This document shows, piece after piece, positions 32,252 to 35,678 of a stretch of DNA of 35,678 bases; the first letter of the stretch is position 1, and the number at the start of each line of letters is the position of its first letter. The position numbers and the translations under genes were made by a program. A model generated the notes under the pieces. The model was not told the DNA's origin. It saw only the letters and a program-made list of their open reading frames with translations, and searched no databases. Source of the DNA: a bacterium (GTDB lineage Bacteria; Myxococcota_A; UBA9160; UBA6930); assembly GCA_024228115.1 (NCBI GenBank), contig JAAETT010000621.1, positions 1 through 35,678 of the forward strand, in the 5' to 3' direction.

Positions 32252-33943
32252 TCATGAGGTTCGACCCTCGATGATCTGCGCGATGACTTCGCGAAGAACC
32301 GATGAGGCGTCTTTCGGAAGCGAGGCTGATCGCCAGGCCACATGTTGATCCGGACGGACGAGCAGCGCGCCGTCGAAGCCGATCCCCGACTCCTCCAACC
32401 AACGCGCTTCATCCGATAGTTGCGCAGGATCGAGCGCAACGTATCGAAGCGGAGCATCCAAGACCAGAGACGCAGCGGCCGCCCACGCGTCGTTCTGCAC
32501 TGTCGTGATCAGCGTAAACGAATCGAGTTCGAGCAGATCGAGGGTCGAGATACGCTTGTCGTCTCGCATGAGCCAGGCATGGGGTATGCGGCCACCCGGG
32601 CGGCCGGACGGCAGGAAGTCACGGACTTGATCCACACCTTCCGGCGACTGCGTCCCGTCGGACACGATCGCGCCAGCGTCGTACTGAAAGCCCAACTGGA
32701 GCCCGATTGTGTCGAAATGGTCCGCCTGATTCGCAATGGCCGCTTCGACCCGAGCCCGACCTTCGGAATCATCGAGCGTGGCACGCATGCGCTCCGTCGT
32801 ATTCTCCTGGTCGAGCCCAAGCGCTTGAACGACTTCGAACATCTTCATCGCATTGCGAAGGCTGTTGTCGGCGTTTTTCATCGCGACCGGTCGGCGCTCG
32901 GTCTCGTAGGAGTCGAGCAAGCCCGTTCGTGCCCAGCCCGCCTCGATCCCCGCCAATCGCCAAACGAGATCGTGGATGTCCTGGACGCCCCCGTTCAACC
33001 CGAGCCCCCCGGTCGGCGGGAAGCGGTGTGCCGAATCTCCAGCGAGCAGGATCCGCCCATCCCGGTAGCCATCGGCGATCTGCGCGCTCATCGCCCACGT
33101 GCTGATCGTCTCGATCTTGACCGGAACCTCATCACTTCCGATCGCCGCCTTCACGAGCGCCTCGCAGCGCTCCACCGGATAGTCAGCCTCGGTTTCGCCA
33201 TCCGGATCGTAGGAAACCATGTAGACCCATTCCCGGTCGATGTTGTGCGCGACGAGTGCCCCCGGCGAGCTGGGATCCGTCAGCCAATACAGAACAGCCG
33301 GTCGTTCCTTCACCAACTCTCGAAGGTTCGCTTCGAAGTGGATCATCACGAAATTCTGAAGACTCTGCGGTCCGACCATCTCGATACCGAGAGATTTCCG
33401 AATGCGACTGCCTGCACCATCGCAAGCGATGACGTACCGACTTCGGATCTCGCAGACCTCATCCGTCGCGAGATCGCGGATCCGTGAGGTCACACCTTCC
33501 TCGTCCTGTTCTGAGCTCTCCCACTGCTGGCCGTATTGGATTTCTTCACCACCGACTTTCGGCAACGTATCGCGCAGCACAGCCTCGAAACGGTGTTGCG
33601 CAACATTTCGAAGCGGCGTCGGCGTAAGGCGCAGCACCTCGTCGGTCTGACGCTCGAAGGGCAGATGACCGATCTCCTCTCCCGCCAGATTCGTCACCCA
33701 CCTCACGTGCCCCGCATCCTTCGGATCAGCGGCGAACTCTGCGAATGAGTCCATGTCGACACCTACGGCGCGGCAAATCTCGAACGTGCGCGCGTTGACG
33801 ACATGCGCAGCCGGTGCGCGAATCGGCGTTTCGCGCCGATCGATGAGGCGAGCCTCCAGCCCCTGACGTGCAAGGAGCAACGCTCCCATCAAACCGACTG
33901 GACCGGCACCCACGATCAAGACGGGAACTTCGATTCGAGACAT
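32252..33943 (-). CDS. FAD-dependent aromatic hydroxylase (phenol-hydroxylase/PheA-TfdB group)
   Basis: 563 residues, typical for two-domain flavoprotein hydroxylases with a thioredoxin-like C-terminal domain. FAD and NAD(P)H motifs are in order: L-I-V-G12-A-G14-P-V-G17-L-M, C-D175-G176-A-G-S-R (the DG motif), and R-I-L-L-A-G302-D303-S-A-H-R-F-P-P-T-G-G (the GD motif), followed by G-L-N-G-G-V-Q-D. The C-terminal 150 residues have the thioredoxin-fold strands (I-P-H-A-W-L and F-T-L-I-T-T). It would hydroxylate an aromatic or hydroxyaromatic compound with NAD(P)H and O2. ATG 33943 has AAAGGAA upstream. It is followed by the extradiol-type gene and preceded by an SDR on the same strand 71 bases away. 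Confidence 0.9.
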   Translation of the reverse strand: MSRIEVPVLIVGAGPVGLMGALLLARQGLEARLIDRRETPIRAPAAHVVNARTFEICRAVGVDMDSFAEFAADPKDAGHVRWVTNLAGEEIGHLPFERQTDEVLRLTPTPLRNVAQHRFEAVLRDTLPKVGGEEIQYGQQWESSEQDEEGVTSRIRDLATDEVCEIRSRYVIACDGAGSRIRKSLGIEMVGPQSLQNFVMIHFEANLRELVKERPAVLYWLTDPSSPGALVAHNIDREWVYMVSYDPDGETEADYPVERCEALVKAAIGSDEVPVKIETISTWAMSAQIADGYRDGRILLAGDSAHRFPPTGGLGLNGGVQDIHDLVWRLAGIEAGWARTGLLDSYETERRPVAMKNADNSLRNAMKMFEVVQALGLDQENTTERMRATLDDSEGRARVEAAIANQADHFDTIGLQLGFQYDAGAIVSDGTQSPEGVDQVRDFLPSGRPGGRIPHAWLMRDDKRISTLDLLELDSFTLITTVQNDAWAAAASLVLDAPLRYVALDPAQLSDEARWLEESGIGFDGALLVRPDQHVAWRSASLPKDASSVLREVIAQIIEGRTS

Positions 33944-34014
33944 TGGGTATTCCTTTGGGGATTGGAAGCGTTCGCTGGGCGAAGAAGCCGAGCCGAACGC
34001 TTCAGAACGGTCTT

Positions 34015-34794
34015 CTAGACGAGGCCTGCGTAGCTCCCGCCATCGAGTTGTAGATTCTGGCCGGAGATGAAACCCGCTTGCGCGCTACACAGGAAGGCGC
34101 ATGCCGCACCGAACTCCTCAGGGCGACCGAGCCGACCCGCCGCGATCGTCTTCTTCATCTCTTCGTAGGCCTCGTCGATGCTCACGCCACCCATCTTCGA
34201 ACGCATCTCGGCCATGAATTTCTGACGATCCGTATCGAAGCGTTCCGGCAGGAGGTTGTTCAGCGTGACGTTTGCACTGGCGACCTGCCGCGAAAGCCCC
34301 TTGCTGAGTGCCGTCAGCCCCGCCCGTGCGCCCGTCGAGAGACCCATCGGTGCCAGGGGTGTCTTCACCATCGCGGAGGTGATGTTGATGATCCGCCCGA
34401 AGCGCCGTTCGACCATGCCATCGAGAACGGAACGGATCATCAAGGCCGGCGCGATCATGTTCGAATCGAGCGCGCGGGTCCAGGCGTCATGATCCCAATC
34501 CTGGTACCGGCCCGGCGGAGGCCCACCGTTGTTGTTCACGAGAATGTCGGGCTGGGGGCAGGCCTCGAGGAGTGCCGAACGCGTGGTTTCCGATTCGATG
34601 TCGCCAAGGACCGTTTGGACCTCGGCCGATGTGGCGCCGCGGATCGCGTCGGCAGTTTCCTCGAGCGACTCAGGAGTTCGCCCGTTGATCGTGACAGCGA
34701 CGCCCTCCTGGGCCAGCGCAACGGCGCAAGCGCGCCCCAACCCCCGACTCGAAGCGCAGACAATCGCGCTCCTTCCCGCAATCCCTAGATCCAT
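34015..34794 (-). CDS. SDR-family oxidoreductase lacking the canonical Tyr-x-x-x-Lys
   Basis: 259 residues from ATG 34794. The cofactor motif is V-C-A-S-S-R-G-L-G-R-A-C-A-V-A-L, and D-I-L-V-N-N90-G/G-G-P-P-P-G carries the N-N-G-G variant. S140 is kept (N-I-T-S140-A). The Tyr and Lys positions 13 and 17 residues later read S153-T-G-A-R157. This spelling, with S-x-G-A-R-x-G-L, marks a known divergent branch of FabG-like SDRs, so it is a family property and not a random defect, but the catalytic mechanism is unclear. The protein ends in G-Q-N-L-Q-L-D-G-G. It is the first gene of the minus-strand catabolic run and is divergent from a TetR gene. Confidence 0.85.
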   Translation of the reverse strand: MDLGIAGRSAIVCASSRGLGRACAVALAQEGVAVTINGRTPESLEETADAIRGATSAEVQTVLGDIESETTRSALLEACPQPDILVNNNGGPPPGRYQDWDHDAWTRALDSNMIAPALMIRSVLDGMVERRFGRIINITSAMVKTPLAPMGLSTGARAGLTALSKGLSRQVASANVTLNNLLPERFDTDRQKFMAEMRSKMGGVSIDEAYEEMKKTIAAGRLGRPEEFGAACAFLCSAQAGFISGQNLQLDGGSYAGLV

Positions 34795-34835
34795 GCCGCT
34801 GCCCTCGCCCTGATGCACATTTCGGTTGAAACCCA

Positions 34836-34865
34836 CTCATACAGCATTTCTGGGAACTATGTCAA
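34836..34865 (-). promoter_or_regulatory. Putative promoter of the SDR-hydroxylase-VOC operon
   Basis: On the minus strand TTGACA (34865-34860) is followed after 18 bases by TATGAG (34841-34836). Transcription would start near 34829, about 35 bases before the ATG at 34794. The -35 lies inside the palindrome at 34861-34872, so the TetR protein would be able to block it. Confidence 0.45.
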
Positions 34866-34872
34866 TATTGAC
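34861..34872. promoter_or_regulatory. Perfect 12-bp palindrome GTCAATATTGAC, candidate TetR operator
   Basis: The sequence GTCAATATTGAC is its own reverse complement and lies in an AT-rich patch within a GC-rich genome, exactly between the TetR gene and the divergent SDR gene. It contains a TTGAC on each strand, which serve as -35 elements in both directions. TetR-family regulators normally bind such dyads next to their own gene. Binding is inferred, not shown. Confidence 0.6.
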
Positions 34873-34896
34873 TTTTCCCCCAATTTCGGTTCTACT
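34868..34896 (+). promoter_or_regulatory. Putative promoter of the TetR gene, possibly leaderless
   Basis: TTGACT (34868-34873) and TCTACT (34891-34896) are separated by 17 bases. The transcript would start at about 34902-34903, that is, on the ATG of the regulator, and no Shine-Dalgarno precedes this ATG. A leaderless mRNA is therefore plausible. Confidence 0.3.
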
Positions 34897-34902
34897 CGGC
34901 CC

Positions 34903-35544
34903 ATGACCGCCCCTCAGGCCGAAGGAAAGCCCTCTAGAGGCCACAAGAAGCGAGAACGGACCCGCCATCAGTTGATCGGGGCGGGCATCGCGGTCCTCGC
35001 CGAAAAGGGCGAGGCGCTCACCATCAGCGATGTCGTCGCGAGGGCCGAGGTCTCCAACGGCACCTTCTACAACTACTTCACCGACCGCGACGAACTGATC
35101 GACGCACTGGCGGACCACTCACTCACTTCACTGGCCGCGGAATCCGCCGCCCAGACCACGGACCAGGACCCAGCGCGACGCTTTGCCTTCGCCACGCTTC
35201 GAGTCTTGAATCGCGCAGCGGAAGATCCGAACTGGGGTCGCGTCGTTCTACGTCTGATCGATCATCGCCGTTCCTACTCTCGCGAGATGGTTGGCTATCT
35301 GCGAGAGGATCTCTCCTCGGGCTTCGACGAGGGACGTTTCGAGTTTGGCGCCGACGAGGTCACACTGGATGTCCTCGCGGGTCTGACCTTGATGTCCGTT
35401 CGTCGGATCGTTCGAGGTGACGCCCCGCCCGACCACGCCGCACGCGTACTCGAACGCGCCCTTGCGATTCTCGGCATCCCGAAAGACGAAGCCAGAGACC
35501 TGGCGACAGAGGTGGTCGCCGATCAGAAGCGGAATACTCACTAG
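34903..35544 (+). CDS. TetR-family transcriptional regulator
   Basis: 213 residues from ATG 34903; an upstream in-frame ATG at 34813 would read through the palindrome and is unlikely. The N-terminal helix-turn-helix is R-T-R-H-Q-L-I-G-A-G-I-A-V-L-A-E-K-G then L-T-I-S-D-V-V-A-R-A and V-S-N-G-T-F-Y-N-Y-F-T-D-R-D-E-L, the standard TetR DNA-binding domain. The C-terminal helical domain (about 75-213) would bind an effector, perhaps an aromatic compound or CoA thioester handled by the divergent operon. It probably represses both itself and that operon via the GTCAATATTGAC dyad. Its stop codon (TAG, 35542-35544) lies against an IS630-type element, so the native C-terminus may have been altered. Confidence 0.87.
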   Translation: MTAPQAEGKPSRGHKKRERTRHQLIGAGIAVLAEKGEALTISDVVARAEVSNGTFYNYFTDRDELIDALADHSLTSLAAESAAQTTDQDPARRFAFATLRVLNRAAEDPNWGRVVLRLIDHRRSYSREMVGYLREDLSSGFDEGRFEFGADEVTLDVLAGLTLMSVRRIVRGDAPPDHAARVLERALAILGIPKDEARDLATEVVADQKRNTH

Positions 35545-35551
35545 TCCCTTG

Positions 35552-35678
35552 TCACACCAAAAGCTGGGGGTAGAGTCGTCGCAGTTTCACGCGGGCTTGT
35601 TGGGTCGTGAATTGCCAGTCGACGCCCTTCGTCGTTCGGTTGCGATCGTCTTGCCAGGCTTGGACTTGGCGCGTGAGA
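35552..35678 (-). mobile_element. IS630-family transposase, C-terminal end (cut by window edge)
   Basis: The minus strand encodes 41 residues up to a TGA at 35554-35552. They read L-T-R-Q-V-Q-A-W-Q, D-D-R-N-R, V-D-W-Q-F-T-T-Q-Q-A-R-V-K-L-R-R-L-Y-P. The W-x-F-T-T-x-x-A-R-x-K-L-x-R-L-Y-P ending is characteristic of IS630-type DDE transposases. The remainder lies outside the window. Such elements insert at TA dinucleotides, and the nearest TA toward TetR is in the TetR stop codon, ten bases away. The inverted repeat end cannot be confirmed because the other end is not visible. Confidence 0.78.

Noticed and set aside
1-35678. tRNA, rRNA, CRISPR arrays, phage or toxin-antitoxin modules
   Set aside because: I found no repeat-spacer pattern, no tRNA-like cloverleaf and no phage structural or toxin-antitoxin signatures by reading; short or degenerate ones could be missed without a computed search.

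Overview
This is a GC-rich, densely coded stretch of a bacterial chromosome with about 33 recognisable genes or gene remnants on both strands, no RNA genes and no CRISPR. A Gram-negative host related to the former Deltaproteobacteria (Myxococcota or a neighbouring phylum) is the best guess. The reasons are Tat-dependent lipoproteins and flavoproteins, a CbpA/CbpM chaperone pair, a large secreted protein with Ca-binding D-x-D-x-D-G repeats and a Cys-Gly/hydrophobic/Arg-rich C-terminal sorting tail, and many acyl-CoA, SDR and DsbA-type isomerase genes. The taxonomic call is inference only.

Layout. 1-2775: the N-terminus of an isoprenylcysteine-methyltransferase-like membrane protein, two tail-to-head DsbA-fold (HCCA-isomerase-like) genes, a deazaflavin (F420) nitroreductase-family protein and a third DsbA-fold gene. 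2819-6632: a Tat lipoprotein amidohydrolase whose start codon lies in a perfect 13-bp hairpin, a frameshifted SDR, a small membrane protein and cbpM/cbpA. 6900-14771: a large-protein island with a 1082-residue secreted PHP-domain protein, a HEAT-repeat protein and a convergent two-haem beta-propeller protein. 15051-18813: a frameshifted cobalamin-type radical SAM gene, divergent from a Tat-exported FAD oxidoreductase of the spermidine-dehydrogenase type.

18912-24835: an acyl-CoA-dehydrogenase-like flavoprotein, an enoyl-CoA-hydratase-fold protein without either classical glutamate, a nitroreductase, a RidA protein, an MFS transporter and an alpha/beta hydrolase. 24845-28885: xsc (sulfoacetaldehyde acetyltransferase), a 3'-end relic of a serine hydrolase, an acyl-CoA dehydrogenase behind a GGTAA-motif cluster, and a short chimera that joins an L,D-transpeptidase N-terminus to a cytochrome-peroxidase C-terminus. 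29001-30578: an unknown protein followed by a 2OG-Fe(II)-oxygenase-fold protein lacking one metal histidine.

30716-35544 is the most coherent unit. A TetR regulator is divergent from a minus-strand run of SDR, FAD aromatic hydroxylase, extradiol-type VOC protein and acetoacetate-decarboxylase-family protein. A perfect 12-bp palindrome sits between the divergent promoters. This looks like a regulated catabolic operon: hydroxylate an aromatic ring, open it, then process the product. The window ends inside an IS630-type transposase that abuts the TetR stop codon. One IS, two frameshifts, one relic and one chimera together indicate ongoing gene decay and rearrangement, although the frameshifts could also be sequencing errors.
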